Assembly (NCBI RefSeq): GCF_000614105.1
Contig: NZ_BAKH01000019.1
Coordinates: 1-43,653 of the forward strand
Origin: Prevotella micans DSM 21469 = JCM 16134
Lineage (GTDB): Bacteria > Bacteroidota > Bacteroidia > Bacteroidales > Bacteroidaceae
Direction of reading: 5' to 3'
Length of the DNA: 43,653 nucleotides
Shown here: positions 9,364 through 21,037 of the stretch, piece after piece
Numbering within the stretch: the first letter of the stretch is position 1
Layout of the letters: every line of letters begins with the position of its first letter
Translations under genes and position numbers: made by a program
The notes under the pieces: model-generated
Databases searched by the model: none
What the model was told of the DNA's origin: nothing
The model's input: the letters and a program-made list of their open reading frames with translations, nothing else

Positions 9364-10689
9364 ATGAAAGAAAGACCTGATAAAAGTTTCTGGCAGCTTT
9401 GGAATCTAAGCTTCGGATTCTTTGGTGTGCAAATTGCGTATGCCTTACAAAGCGCTAATATCTCGCGCATCTTCGCCACTCTTGGTGCTGATCCGCATAA
9501 TTTGAGCTACTTCTGGATTCTCCCCCCCCTGATGGGAATTCTTGTTCAGCCGGTAGTTGGAACCCTATCCGATAAAACATGGACGCGTTTCGGAAGGCGA
9601 ATTCCCTATCTCTTCATAGGTGCAACCGTGGCTGTACTTGTGATGTGTTTGCTTCCAAACTCCGGATCGTTCGGTATGGTGACATCTACGGCTATGGTGT
9701 TTGGACTCGTTTCACTCATGTTTCTCGACACAAGCATAAACATGGCTATGCAGCCGTTCAAGATGCTCGTGGGCGATGAAGTAAACGAAAAGCAAAAAGG
9801 TTTGGCCTATTCTATCCAGAGCTTCTTGTGTAATGCCGGGTCGCTGGTGGGCTATTTCTTTCCGTTTTTCTTCACATTTCTAGGTATAGCCAACGAAGCA
9901 CCATCGGGGGTTGTGCCCGATTCGGTGATATATTCCTTCTATATAGGTGCGGCTATACTTATTCTTTGCGTGTTATATACAACTGCCAAGGTGAAGGAGA
10001 TGCCGCCGAAGGAATATGCCGAATATCATAATCTGAAGGAAACCGCCAATGAGTCAAAAGCCAATTGGATAAAACTTCTGCGTAATGCGCCTTCGACATT
10101 CTGGAAGGTTGGATTGGTACAATTCTTCTGTTGGTTTGCATTCATGTATATGTGGACCTACACCAACGGGACCGTGGCTGCTAACTGTTGGAATGTCGAT
10201 ATGCTCGATCCTAATGCAACATCCACAGCAGCCTATCAGGAGGCTGGTAACTGGGTTGGAATCTTGTTCGCCATCCAGGCCATCGGGTCGGTGATTTGGG
10301 CAATGGTTCTACCACAGTTCAAGAGCAGGAAGCTAGCCTATAGTCTTTCGCTTATTTTGGGCGGAATCGGATTCGTTATGGCAGCCTTTGTTCACGACCA
10401 ATACTTGATGTTCGTTCCGTTCATACTCATTGGTTGTGCGTGGGCTGCAATGCTGGCTATGCCGTTTACTTTCGTAACTAATGCTCTCGAAGGTTACGGA
10501 CACATGGGCGCATATTTAGGTTTGTTTAACGGCACGATATGTATACCGCAAATCATCGCTGCATCTGTAGGAGGAGTGATTCTCGTATTTGTTGGCTCCG
10601 TTCAATACCACATGATGATTGTGGCTGGCATATCGCTCATTGTCGGAGCAATCGCCGTGAGCATAATAAAAGATACAAAGCAGAAATAA
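9364..10689 (+). CDS. MFS sugar transporter (SLC45/maltose type)
   Basis: 441 residues with about 12 hydrophobic segments. N-terminal WNLSFGFFGVQIAYALQSANISRIF and the loop GTLSDKTWTRFGRRIPYLF (residues about 66-86) match the SLC45-like/GPH-related transporters found in Bacteroidetes maltose loci. It would bring maltose or short maltodextrins from the periplasm into the cytoplasm, where the next gene's enzyme acts. It starts 38 bp after the lacI-type gene and ends 17 bp before the glucanotransferase gene, so these three are probably cotranscribed. Substrate is inferred from context. Confidence 0.88.
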   Translation: MKERPDKSFWQLWNLSFGFFGVQIAYALQSANISRIFATLGADPHNLSYFWILPPLMGILVQPVVGTLSDKTWTRFGRRIPYLFIGATVAVLVMCLLPNSGSFGMVTSTAMVFGLVSLMFLDTSINMAMQPFKMLVGDEVNEKQKGLAYSIQSFLCNAGSLVGYFFPFFFTFLGIANEAPSGVVPDSVIYSFYIGAAILILCVLYTTAKVKEMPPKEYAEYHNLKETANESKANWIKLLRNAPSTFWKVGLVQFFCWFAFMYMWTYTNGTVAANCWNVDMLDPNATSTAAYQEAGNWVGILFAIQAIGSVIWAMVLPQFKSRKLAYSLSLILGGIGFVMAAFVHDQYLMFVPFILIGCAWAAMLAMPFTFVTNALEGYGHMGAYLGLFNGTICIPQIIAASVGGVILVFVGSVQYHMMIVAGISLIVGAIAVSIIKDTKQK

Positions 10690-10706
10690 ACAAATAGTAA
10701 AAGACA

Positions 10707-13400
10707 ATGAAATTACAATTCAATATAAACTATCAAACTTACTATGGACAGGACTTACTCCTGAACATCGTAACCGGTTTGAATGGCGGAGAGCATAAGT
10801 ACTCGGCATACAGAATGCATACAGCTGATGGCTATCATTGGCAAGTTGAAATCAATCGCGAAGTCCTTCCAGGAATACAGCTCAACTATTTCTACAGTAT
10901 TTGGCGAGGCGACGAAGAGGAACGGCGCGAATGGGAAACCGTTGTTCATCATGTGGTGTTCAATGCCGAACGAGCGCAAACCTATCGCGTCTTCGATCAT
11001 TGGAACGACATCCCCAGGGATGCCTACCTCTACAGCTCGGCCGTGACAGATTGTATCACAGGACGCTCGCTCGACAAGCCATCGCCGAACAGTTTCCGGA
11101 AAGGCGTTTGCATAAAGGTGCGCGCTCCGCAACTCGGAAGTAGTAAGAGACTTTTTGTTCTTGGTACTGAGACTATGCTCGGAGCATGGAACCCCGAGAA
11201 AGGTCTACCAATGAAACATTATGGCACGAATGAATGGTCTATAGATCTGGATGCTGCTCAACTGACAAATAACCGAGTGGAACTGAAGTTCTTTATAAAA
11301 AATGACGAGAATAGCGCTTCTCCTGTTTGGGAATATAGCGATAATCGTATCGTGGAACTTCCACAAATGGACGAAGGCGATGTGGTTGTCTATGAACTTG
11401 ACGAGGCCTTCTTTCCCATTCCACCCGTGCGCATTGCAGGTTCACTCGTTCCGGTGTTCTCGTTGCGTTCGGAGAGTAGCTTCGGAATCGGTGATTTCGG
11501 TGACCTCCGTAAAATGATCGATTGGGTGAGTCTCACTAAGCAGCGTCTGTTGCAAATTCTCCCAATTAACGACACTACCACAACACACACCTGGACGGAT
11601 TCATATCCTTACAGCTGCATCTCCATTTTTGCCCTGCATCCGCAATATGTAGACCTTAGTGCGTTGCCCAAACTTAACGATAAGAAGCAGCGCGACGCTT
11701 TTGAAAAGCTGCGTAAAGAACTTAATGTGTTACCGCAAATAGACTACGAGCAGGTGAACAATGCGAAGAATGAATATCTCCATCTACTGTTCGAGCAAGA
11801 GGGCAAGGCCTCTATAGAGAGCCCGGAGTTTAAAACATTCTTCGTAGAAACCGAACATTGGCTTGTGCCCTATGCGCAGTATTGCCATCTGCGCGACAAG
11901 AACGGAACGGCCGACTTCTCCAAATGGCCAGACCACAACCGATGGAACGAGGCCGACCGCAAGGCCCTGTCGTCGCCACGAAACAAGGCATATAAGGATG
12001 TGGCTTACTACTACTACGTGCAGTTTGTGCTTGCTACTCAACTCAAGGCAGCCCATAGTTATGCGCAATCTAAGAAAGTTATCCTAAAGGGTGATATCCC
12101 AATTGGAGTGAACCGCTACGGATGCGATGTGTGGAGTGAACCGCGATATTTCAACCTCAACGGGCAGGCCGGCGCACCGCCCGACGATTTTTCTGTAAAC
12201 GGACAGAACTGGGGATTCCCAACTTACAACTGGGATGAGATGATTAAGGATAATTGCACCTGGTGGGTTAACCGATTCCGTAACATGGCCAAATATTTCG
12301 ACGCCTATCGAATAGACCACGTGTTGGGCTTCTTCCGCATTTGGGAGATTCCCGTAAACTCGGTACACGGCTTGCTCGGCCAGTTTGCCCCATCGCTCGG
12401 TATGAGTCGCGAAGAAATCGAGGGCTACGGATTGCATTGGCAGGAGGAGCTGTTCACCGAACCATTCATTGCCGACTGGGTTGTTGACAGAATATTCCGC
12501 GAGCATGCCGACGAAGTACGAGGAAAATATCTTGAGCACACCTGGGGAGACCGCTATAGAATGCGCTCCGAATACTGTACACAACGCAAGATTGAGGAAG
12601 CTTTCACGGGTGAACTCTCCGAAAAAGATATATGGATTCGCGACGGACTCTATTCACTTGTAAGTGACGTGCTTTTCGTGCGCGACCATCGTGACCCGAA
12701 CCTATTCCACCCACGCATCAGCGTCCAATTTGACTTTATATACGAAAGTCTATACGACAGCGACAAGGCCATATTCAACAAGCTCTACAACGATTATTAT
12801 TATCGCCGCAATAACCAGTTCTGGTATCAGGAAGCAATGAAAAAGCTACCCAAGCTGGTTAATGCAACTCGGATGCTTGTTTGTGCTGAAGACCTTGGTA
12901 TGGTACCCGATTGCGTGGCTTGGGTAATGAACGAGCTGCGTATTCTTAGTCTTGAAATTCAGAGCATGCCCAAAGACCCGCACCTGCGTTTCGGTCATCT
13001 CGGTACTAATCCGTATTCTAGCGTAAGCACCATATCCACGCACGATATGCCCACCCTACGCCTTTGGTGGGACGAAGATTGGCCCCGCACGCAAGATTAT
13101 TTCAACAACGTGTTGCACCGCGAAGGCCCCGCCCCGCATCCGCTGCCCGGATGGTTGGCTCGCGATATTGTTAGCAGGCACCTCTCTTCGCCCAGCATGC
13201 TATGCGTTCTCAGCATCCAGGATTGGATGAGTATCGACGAAACCCTTCGCCTCGCCCAACCGGATGCCGAACGAATCAATATTCCAGCTAATCCTAAACA
13301 CTATTGGAGATACCGGATGCACGTATCGCTGGAAGACTTGATGAAGAGGAATGATTTCAACTATGATATTACAGACTTGATTGCACAGTCTGGAAGATAA
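10707..13400 (+). CDS. malQ: 4-alpha-glucanotransferase (GH77) with N-terminal CBM20 domains
   Basis: 897 residues with no signal peptide, so cytoplasmic. Residues about 1-110 and 125-235 look like two starch-binding CBM20 modules (FSIWRGDEEERREWE-like; VLGTETMLGAWNPEKGLPM). The GH77 catalytic barrel follows (about 250-890): nucleophile region RIDHVLGFFRIWEIP, acid/base region CAEDLGMVPDC, third acidic region STHDMPTLRLWWDED. It disproportionates maltooligosaccharides, releasing glucose and longer chains. This long CBM20-GH77 form is the usual one in Bacteroidetes. It sits right after the transporter. Complete. Confidence 0.95.
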   Translation: MKLQFNINYQTYYGQDLLLNIVTGLNGGEHKYSAYRMHTADGYHWQVEINREVLPGIQLNYFYSIWRGDEEERREWETVVHHVVFNAERAQTYRVFDHWNDIPRDAYLYSSAVTDCITGRSLDKPSPNSFRKGVCIKVRAPQLGSSKRLFVLGTETMLGAWNPEKGLPMKHYGTNEWSIDLDAAQLTNNRVELKFFIKNDENSASPVWEYSDNRIVELPQMDEGDVVVYELDEAFFPIPPVRIAGSLVPVFSLRSESSFGIGDFGDLRKMIDWVSLTKQRLLQILPINDTTTTHTWTDSYPYSCISIFALHPQYVDLSALPKLNDKKQRDAFEKLRKELNVLPQIDYEQVNNAKNEYLHLLFEQEGKASIESPEFKTFFVETEHWLVPYAQYCHLRDKNGTADFSKWPDHNRWNEADRKALSSPRNKAYKDVAYYYYVQFVLATQLKAAHSYAQSKKVILKGDIPIGVNRYGCDVWSEPRYFNLNGQAGAPPDDFSVNGQNWGFPTYNWDEMIKDNCTWWVNRFRNMAKYFDAYRIDHVLGFFRIWEIPVNSVHGLLGQFAPSLGMSREEIEGYGLHWQEELFTEPFIADWVVDRIFREHADEVRGKYLEHTWGDRYRMRSEYCTQRKIEEAFTGELSEKDIWIRDGLYSLVSDVLFVRDHRDPNLFHPRISVQFDFIYESLYDSDKAIFNKLYNDYYYRRNNQFWYQEAMKKLPKLVNATRMLVCAEDLGMVPDCVAWVMNELRILSLEIQSMPKDPHLRFGHLGTNPYSSVSTISTHDMPTLRLWWDEDWPRTQDYFNNVLHREGPAPHPLPGWLARDIVSRHLSSPSMLCVLSIQDWMSIDETLRLAQPDAERINIPANPKHYWRYRMHVSLEDLMKRNDFNYDITDLIAQSGR

Positions 13401-13414
13401 AAACAAATAGGTAA

Positions 13415-13438
13415 TGGGACACAGAGGATTGTGTCCCA
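13415..13438 (+). other. Hairpin between malQ and the GH97 gene
   Basis: TGGGACAC (13415-13422) pairs perfectly with GTGTCCCA (13431-13438). No T tract follows, so it is more likely an mRNA-processing or stability element, or a partial attenuator, than a full terminator. Confidence 0.5.
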
Positions 13439-13461
13439 CTGCTCGTATATATTAAGGATAA

Positions 13462-15671
<2,210 letters not shown>

Positions 15672-15690
15672 AACACAAATTCCAAGCAAC

Positions 15691-17829
15691 ATGAACATAA
15701 AACAACTGATGGCAACTGCCACACTCGCGCTAATCATAGCGCACAACGCCATGGCGCAAGAAACGTTCAACGAGGTTTCGTATTCGCCCAAGTCGACAAC
15801 CTTTAAGCTAAACGCGCCCGAGAAACCCACGCTTCGGTTATACGATGCCGGACTGGGCGGCAAGGCCTACAAAAAGGTGAAGCTCTCTCAGACAGCGCCC
15901 AACGTGTGGACGACAACCGTAAAGGGCGACTTGAAAGGCAAATTCTACACCTTCGACATCGGCCGCGGCGAAACACCCGGCACGTTCGCCAAAGCCGTAG
16001 GCGTGAACGGCAAAAGAGGAGCAATAATCGACCTTGCCGAAACCAACCCCGCCGGATGGGATTCCGACAAGCGAGTGCCCACCCGAAGCGCGGCCGACTT
16101 AGTAATATACGAGCTGCACCACCGCGATTTCTCCATGTCGCCAACCTCTGGCCTCGTGCACAAAGGCAAATACCTTGCTCTAACCGAGCAGAAAGCCATA
16201 GACCATCTGCGCGCGCTCGGCATTAATGCCGTGCACATTCTGCCGTCGTTCGACTTCGCCTCCATCGACGAACTTCGCCCCGATAAGCCCCAATACAACT
16301 GGGGCTACGACCCGCAGAACTACAACGTGCCCGAGGGCAGCTACAGTTACGACGCCGCCCTGCCCACACGCCGCATAACCGAGTTCAAGCAAATGGTACA
16401 AGCACTCCATAAGGCCGGCATTCGCGTCATCTTAGATGTAGTGTACAATCATACCTTCGACATCGACGGCAGCAATTTTCAACGTACATTCCCGAAAGAA
16501 TACTATCGCTACACCTCTTCGGGCAAACCATCCAATGGCTCCGGATGCGGCAACGAGACAGCTTCAGAACGCACGCTTATGCGCCAGTTCATGCTCGAGT
16601 CGATTAAATACTGGGTAGAAGAGTATCACATCGACGGCTTCCGTTTCGACCTGATGGGAATACACGACATAGAAACCATGAACCTTATTCGCAGCGAACT
16701 CAATGCCATCGACCCCGGAATATTCGTTTACGGCGAGGGCTGGAGCGCCGGCAAATGCGCCTATCCCGAAGACAAGCTGGCCATGAAAGCCAACACCGCC
16801 CAGATACCCGGAATAGCCGCCTTCAGCGATGAGCTGCGCGACGCCATCCGCGGTCCCTTCTCTGACGACACGAAGCCCGCATTCCTGGCCGGCCTTCCGG
16901 GAATGGAAGAAAGCGTGAAAGCCGGAATTGCAGGCATGATTGCCCATCCGCAAATAGATTACTCGAAGGTTAACTACACCAAGAAACCATGGGCCGACGA
17001 GCCCACGCAGATGATTGCCTACGTGAGTTGCCACGACGATATGTGCCTTGTAGACAGGTTGCGGGCGTCGATTCCCGAAACGCAGTACGACGAGGAAACG
17101 CTCATCCGGCTCGACCTGCTCGCCCAAACCGCCGTGTTTACCTCGCAGGGCGTGCCATTCATGCTCTCCGGTGAGGAGATGTTGCGCAACAAAAAAGGCG
17201 TGCACAATTCGTACAATTCGCCCGACTCCATCAATGAAATAAACTGGCAGAACCTCAAGGAATATCCACAGGTGTTGAGCTACTATAGTGGTCTCATCAA
17301 GCTCCGTAAGCTCCATCCGGCGTTCCGTCTCGGACGGGCCGACCTTGTTCGCAAGCATCTCGAATTCCTGCCCGTTCAAGAGGCGCTCGTTGCCTTCCGA
17401 TTAAAGGACAACGCCGGGGGCGACAAATGGAAAAATATTTATGTTATTCTTAATGGCAGCACCGAGCTTCGCACCGTCACAATTCCCCGCGGCAAGTACA
17501 CCATCGTTTGCGCCAACGGAGAGGTAAACGAATCGGGCCTCGGAGAAATGGAGGGTGGCGATGTGATGGTCGATTCGCAATCAGCCTTATTCTTCACGAT
17601 TAATCGTTGGATTTGTCTCGTCGCCTTTTGGCGAAACGCTGCCGCCGTTGGATTTAGCTCGTCGCCCTTTGGCGAAGCGCTCCCGCCGTTGGATTCTGCT
17701 CTTCGCCCTTTGGCGAAACGTTCCTGCCGTTGGATTCAGCTCGTCGCCCTTTGGCGAAACGCTCCTGCCGTTGGATTTAGCTCTTCGCCCTTTGGCGAAA
17801 CGTTCATCGTATCGATAACTATAAAATAA
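15691..17829 (+). CDS. pulA: Type I pullulanase (GH13) with repeat-derived C-terminal tail
   Basis: Signal peptide to NAMAQ (residue about 23), so periplasmic. A CBM48-type domain (about 25-130) precedes the GH13 barrel with the pullulanase signature YNWGYDPQNYNVPEG, nucleophile region GFRFDLMGIHD, acid/base VYGEGW and YVSCHDD (where NHD-type motifs normally end). It cleaves alpha-1,6 branches of amylopectin or glycogen fragments. The enzyme proper seems to end near SQSALFFTIN (about residue 642); the remaining ~70 residues come from five 41-bp DNA repeats read through all three frames. That tail looks acquired and has no recognised function. It lies between the GH97 and neopullulanase genes in one operon. 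Confidence 0.9.
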   Translation: MNIKQLMATATLALIIAHNAMAQETFNEVSYSPKSTTFKLNAPEKPTLRLYDAGLGGKAYKKVKLSQTAPNVWTTTVKGDLKGKFYTFDIGRGETPGTFAKAVGVNGKRGAIIDLAETNPAGWDSDKRVPTRSAADLVIYELHHRDFSMSPTSGLVHKGKYLALTEQKAIDHLRALGINAVHILPSFDFASIDELRPDKPQYNWGYDPQNYNVPEGSYSYDAALPTRRITEFKQMVQALHKAGIRVILDVVYNHTFDIDGSNFQRTFPKEYYRYTSSGKPSNGSGCGNETASERTLMRQFMLESIKYWVEEYHIDGFRFDLMGIHDIETMNLIRSELNAIDPGIFVYGEGWSAGKCAYPEDKLAMKANTAQIPGIAAFSDELRDAIRGPFSDDTKPAFLAGLPGMEESVKAGIAGMIAHPQIDYSKVNYTKKPWADEPTQMIAYVSCHDDMCLVDRLRASIPETQYDEETLIRLDLLAQTAVFTSQGVPFMLSGEEMLRNKKGVHNSYNSPDSINEINWQNLKEYPQVLSYYSGLIKLRKLHPAFRLGRADLVRKHLEFLPVQEALVAFRLKDNAGGDKWKNIYVILNGSTELRTVTIPRGKYTIVCANGEVNESGLGEMEGGDVMVDSQSALFFTINRWICLVAFWRNAAAVGFSSSPFGEALPPLDSALRPLAKRSCRWIQLVALWRNAPAVGFSSSPFGETFIVSITIK
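17605..17810. repeat. Tandem array B, five 41-bp units at the pullulanase 3' end
   Basis: CGTTGG recurs at 17605, 17646, 17687, 17728 and 17769, spacing 41 bp. Each unit holds a small dyad TCGCC-CTTT-GGCGA (first unit TTTT loop). The array is inside the open reading frame of the pullulanase and is also open on the other strand. It is unrelated in sequence to array A but has the same unit length. Confidence 0.95.
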
Positions 17830-17837
17830 CAACAACA

Positions 17838-19709
17838 ATGAAAGCAAAACACCTCATCGCCATCGTGCTGCTCGCAACATCGCTTGCCGGCATGGCCAAA
17901 GGCGGAAAGCCGAGCGCGAATCCTGTAAAAAGGATAGACCCGACATATTGGTATGCCGGTATGAAGAACCCGTCGTTACAGCTTATGGTTTATGGCCCGG
18001 GGATAAAAACCGCCGACGTAACCACCGATTATCCCGGCGTGAAGATAGACTCCATCGTGCGGCTCGATTCGCCCAACTACCTGCTCGTTTATCTCGACCT
18101 CGGAGGTGCTCGGGCAGGCTACGTAACCCTCAATTTCAACAACCGAGGCCGGAAGTTCAGCATGAAATATCAACTGCGCGAGCGCGATATGCCCGGCTCC
18201 GAGAGGATGGGATTCACCAACGCCGACGTGCTTTATATGCTGATGCCCGACAGGTTTGCAAATGGCAATCCGGCAAACGATGTTGTCAAAGGAATGAACG
18301 ACCAGCTCTGCAACCGAAACGAACCGAGCCTCAGGCACGGAGGCGACCTGGCCGGCATAATGCAACACCTTGACTACTTCGATAACCTCGGCGTAACCGC
18401 CCTTTGGCTAACACCCGTGCTCGAAAACAATAGTCCGGCCGAAAACGCAAAGCATAGCACATACCATGGATATGCCACAACCGACTACTACAGAGTTGAC
18501 CCCAGATTAGGAACAAACGAAGAATATAAAACACTCGTAGAATCCTGTCATAAACGCGGTTTGAAGGTGGTGATGGACATGATTTTCAACCACTGCGGCG
18601 AGCAGCATCCATGGAACAAGGACGTACCGTCGGCCAACTGGTTCAACAATCCGGGCTACGGTCTACAAACAAGCTATAAACTCACGCCGGTAACCGACCC
18701 GTATGCCAGTAAGATAGACCTCTCGGAAACAGTCGACGGATGGTTCGTGTCGTCGATGCCCGACCTCAACCAACGCAATCCGCACGTAATGAAATATCTC
18801 ATCCAGAACTCCCAGTGGTGGATTGAAACCGTTGGCATAGACGGTATTCGCATGGATACATACCCCTATGCCGACCGCGAAGCAATGGCACAGTGGATGG
18901 AAACACTCGAAAAAGAATACCCTAACTTCAACACCGTGGGCGAAACCTGGGTGACCGAACCCGCCTATACCGCCGCATGGCAAAGAGGAAGCCGACTCTC
19001 AAACCGAAACAGTCACCTCAAAAGCGTGATGGATTTCGCTACCTTCGACCGCCTCTCGCAGGCCAAGAACGAGGATACCGACCTCTGGTGGAAAGGACTC
19101 AATAGAATCTACAACGTATTGTGCTACGACTATCTATACACCGACCCATCAAGTGTTATGGCCTTCATCGAAAACCACGACACCGACCGCTTCCTTGAAA
19201 ACGGTAGCGATACGGCCGCCCTGAAACAAGCCTATGCACTGCTGCTCACAATGAATCGTACGCCACAACTCTACTATGGCACCGAGATTCTCATGAACGG
19301 AACTAAAGAAATAACCGACGGTAATGTGAGGCGCGACTTCCCCGGCGGATTCCCGGGCGACGGCGTCGATAAATTCACTCGCAAGGGGCGCACGCCAGCC
19401 GAGAACACCTTCTTCGACTGGACGAGCAAGCTGCTTCACTGGCGACAGAACAACCAAACCATAATCCGTGGCAAACAAATCCACTTCATTCCCCATAACG
19501 GCATCTATGTCCTGGCCCGTCAGCTCGACGGTCGCACGGTGCTTACGATTCTCAACGGCAAACGTTCATCAGCCGTCTTCAGCGTGCAGCGTTATGCCGA
19601 AGTTATCGGTCATCACACCATCGCCCGAAACGTAATTACCGGCGACTCTGTTAGTCTTGCAGACAATCTTACGCTCGCTCCCCGCGCCGCCCTGATACTC
19701 GAGTTCTAG
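17838..19709 (+). CDS. susA: Neopullulanase / cyclomaltodextrinase-type GH13 (SusA-like)
   Basis: 623 residues, near the length of SusA. Signal peptide to about residue 20 (LATSLAGMA), periplasmic. N-terminal cyclomaltodextrinase-type domain (about 25-120), then the GH13 barrel: DVLYMLMPDRFANG, region II GIRMDTYPYADREAM (nucleophile Asp), region III NTVGETWVTE (acid/base Glu) and FIENHDTDRF (stabilising Asp). C-terminal beta domain ends AALILEF. It cleaves alpha-1,4 links of maltooligosaccharides and related substrates. Starts 8 bp after the pullulanase stop and seems to be the last gene of the plus-strand catabolic operon. SusG is a less likely identity because there is no lipobox. Confidence 0.92.
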   Translation: MKAKHLIAIVLLATSLAGMAKGGKPSANPVKRIDPTYWYAGMKNPSLQLMVYGPGIKTADVTTDYPGVKIDSIVRLDSPNYLLVYLDLGGARAGYVTLNFNNRGRKFSMKYQLRERDMPGSERMGFTNADVLYMLMPDRFANGNPANDVVKGMNDQLCNRNEPSLRHGGDLAGIMQHLDYFDNLGVTALWLTPVLENNSPAENAKHSTYHGYATTDYYRVDPRLGTNEEYKTLVESCHKRGLKVVMDMIFNHCGEQHPWNKDVPSANWFNNPGYGLQTSYKLTPVTDPYASKIDLSETVDGWFVSSMPDLNQRNPHVMKYLIQNSQWWIETVGIDGIRMDTYPYADREAMAQWMETLEKEYPNFNTVGETWVTEPAYTAAWQRGSRLSNRNSHLKSVMDFATFDRLSQAKNEDTDLWWKGLNRIYNVLCYDYLYTDPSSVMAFIENHDTDRFLENGSDTAALKQAYALLLTMNRTPQLYYGTEILMNGTKEITDGNVRRDFPGGFPGDGVDKFTRKGRTPAENTFFDWTSKLLHWRQNNQTIIRGKQIHFIPHNGIYVLARQLDGRTVLTILNGKRSSAVFSVQRYAEVIGHHTIARNVITGDSVSLADNLTLAPRAALILEF

Positions 19710-19720
19710 AATTTAAGTTT

Positions 19721-19728
19721 TAAGTTTG
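19721..19728 (+). promoter_or_regulatory. -7-like element before the DUF3078 gene
   Basis: TAAGTTTG followed by CAG fits TAnnTTTG and lies 26 bp before the ATG at 19754. No -33 TTG is evident, so this is tentative; readthrough from the sus operon is the alternative. Confidence 0.35.
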
Positions 19729-19753
19729 CAGCCGTCAAATTTCAAGGTAAGGA

Positions 19754-21022
19754 ATGAATAAGAAACTATTGTTTACGGCAGTCCTGGCGCTTCTTTCCGT
19801 CGGTGCCATCGCCCAACAAACAGTGCGACAGGGCATGCGCTCTAAGGAATACGTTCGGGAGAACGAATCGCTTGTAAGAAACTACATTGACTCGCTCGAG
19901 ACAGTTCGCGATAGCCTGAAAACCCAAAGAACCGTCAGTGCGGAAAGTGATTTGAGAATAAAACGACTGTTCATGCCGCTAACTTATTACAACGATGTGA
20001 TAAGCGGAGCGTTTCAACTCGATACGACGAACACGATTGGAAAAACTCTTCTGCATATGTATCTGCGGCATCCAGAATGGGTTGAAACCACGGAGGCCGA
20101 CTTGCGTAAACAGCAGTCGAATAGGGTCGATGTTCGGCGCCCCATACGTCACGAAGTTGAATTGGTCGACCGTTTAGCCCCAGTCCCGTTGGAATCCGAG
20201 GTCGCCCCCATAGCTGTGATGATTATGAAGCCCAATTTCTGGAGCTATCGAGGCGACTATTCATTGCAGATATTCCAAAACTACGTGTCGGGCAACTGGT
20301 ATAAAGGCGGTGAAAGTAATTATTCGGCCCTGGCCGCGCTCCTCATGGAAGCCAACTACAACAACAAGCAGAAACTCAAGTGGGAGAACAGGCTGGAAAT
20401 GAAATACGGTCTCCAAAGCAGCCGTTCAGACTCGCTGCACAGCTATAAAAGCACGGAAGACCTGCTGCGACTAACCTCGAAATTTGGTTTGCAGGCCGAT
20501 AAGAAATGGTACTACACGGTGCAATTCATTGGCTACACGCAATTCACACATTCTTATAAATCGAACGACCCGACGCTATACGCCCACTTCCTGGCCCCGC
20601 TAAACATAAACGTTTCGCTCGGTATGGACTATGCCGTCGACTGGATATCACACAAGCTCAAAGGGAATTTCCACATAGCCCCGTTGGCCTATAACATGAA
20701 ATACAGTCAATTTCGCGACATCGCCAAGCGAATCGGAATCAGCGAAGGCCATTTCAAGCACGATTTCGGTTCGGAGTTTACCGTCGACCTTGAATGGAAA
20801 TTCAGCGACGCCGTAAAATGGAAAACCCGTCTATACGGTTACACCACTTTCCGTCGCTCCGAACTGGAGTGGGAGAATACCTTTGTTCTCACCTTTAATA
20901 AATACATCAGCGCACAGCTTTTCATCTATCCACGATTCGACGACGGTGTAGCTCGCGACCTGCATCACGCCTATTGGCAGTTCAAGGAACTATCGTCAAT
21001 CGGTTTTCAATACAGTTTCTAA
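19754..21022 (+). CDS. DUF3078 family protein
   Basis: 422 residues with a signal peptide ending at about residue 20 (SVGAIAQ). The region from residue about 155 on is the DUF3078 domain (FWSYRGDYSLQIFQNYVSGNWYKGGE...), rich in alternating aromatic residues and ending GFQYSF, consistent with an outer-membrane beta-barrel. The N-terminal part (about 25-120) is charged and helical. Function is unknown. It follows the starch genes by 44 bp but the family is found in many contexts, so a role in starch use should not be assumed. The next gene follows at once. Confidence 0.85.
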   Translation: MNKKLLFTAVLALLSVGAIAQQTVRQGMRSKEYVRENESLVRNYIDSLETVRDSLKTQRTVSAESDLRIKRLFMPLTYYNDVISGAFQLDTTNTIGKTLLHMYLRHPEWVETTEADLRKQQSNRVDVRRPIRHEVELVDRLAPVPLESEVAPIAVMIMKPNFWSYRGDYSLQIFQNYVSGNWYKGGESNYSALAALLMEANYNNKQKLKWENRLEMKYGLQSSRSDSLHSYKSTEDLLRLTSKFGLQADKKWYYTVQFIGYTQFTHSYKSNDPTLYAHFLAPLNINVSLGMDYAVDWISHKLKGNFHIAPLAYNMKYSQFRDIAKRIGISEGHFKHDFGSEFTVDLEWKFSDAVKWKTRLYGYTTFRRSELEWENTFVLTFNKYISAQLFIYPRFDDGVARDLHHAYWQFKELSSIGFQYSF

Positions 21023-21037
21023 TTGAACGGCCTTGCA

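Noticed and set aside
16564..17379. Long minus-strand frame (271 codons)
   Set aside because: Lies fully inside the pullulanase coding region in antisense, has no family features, and results from codon bias of the real gene.
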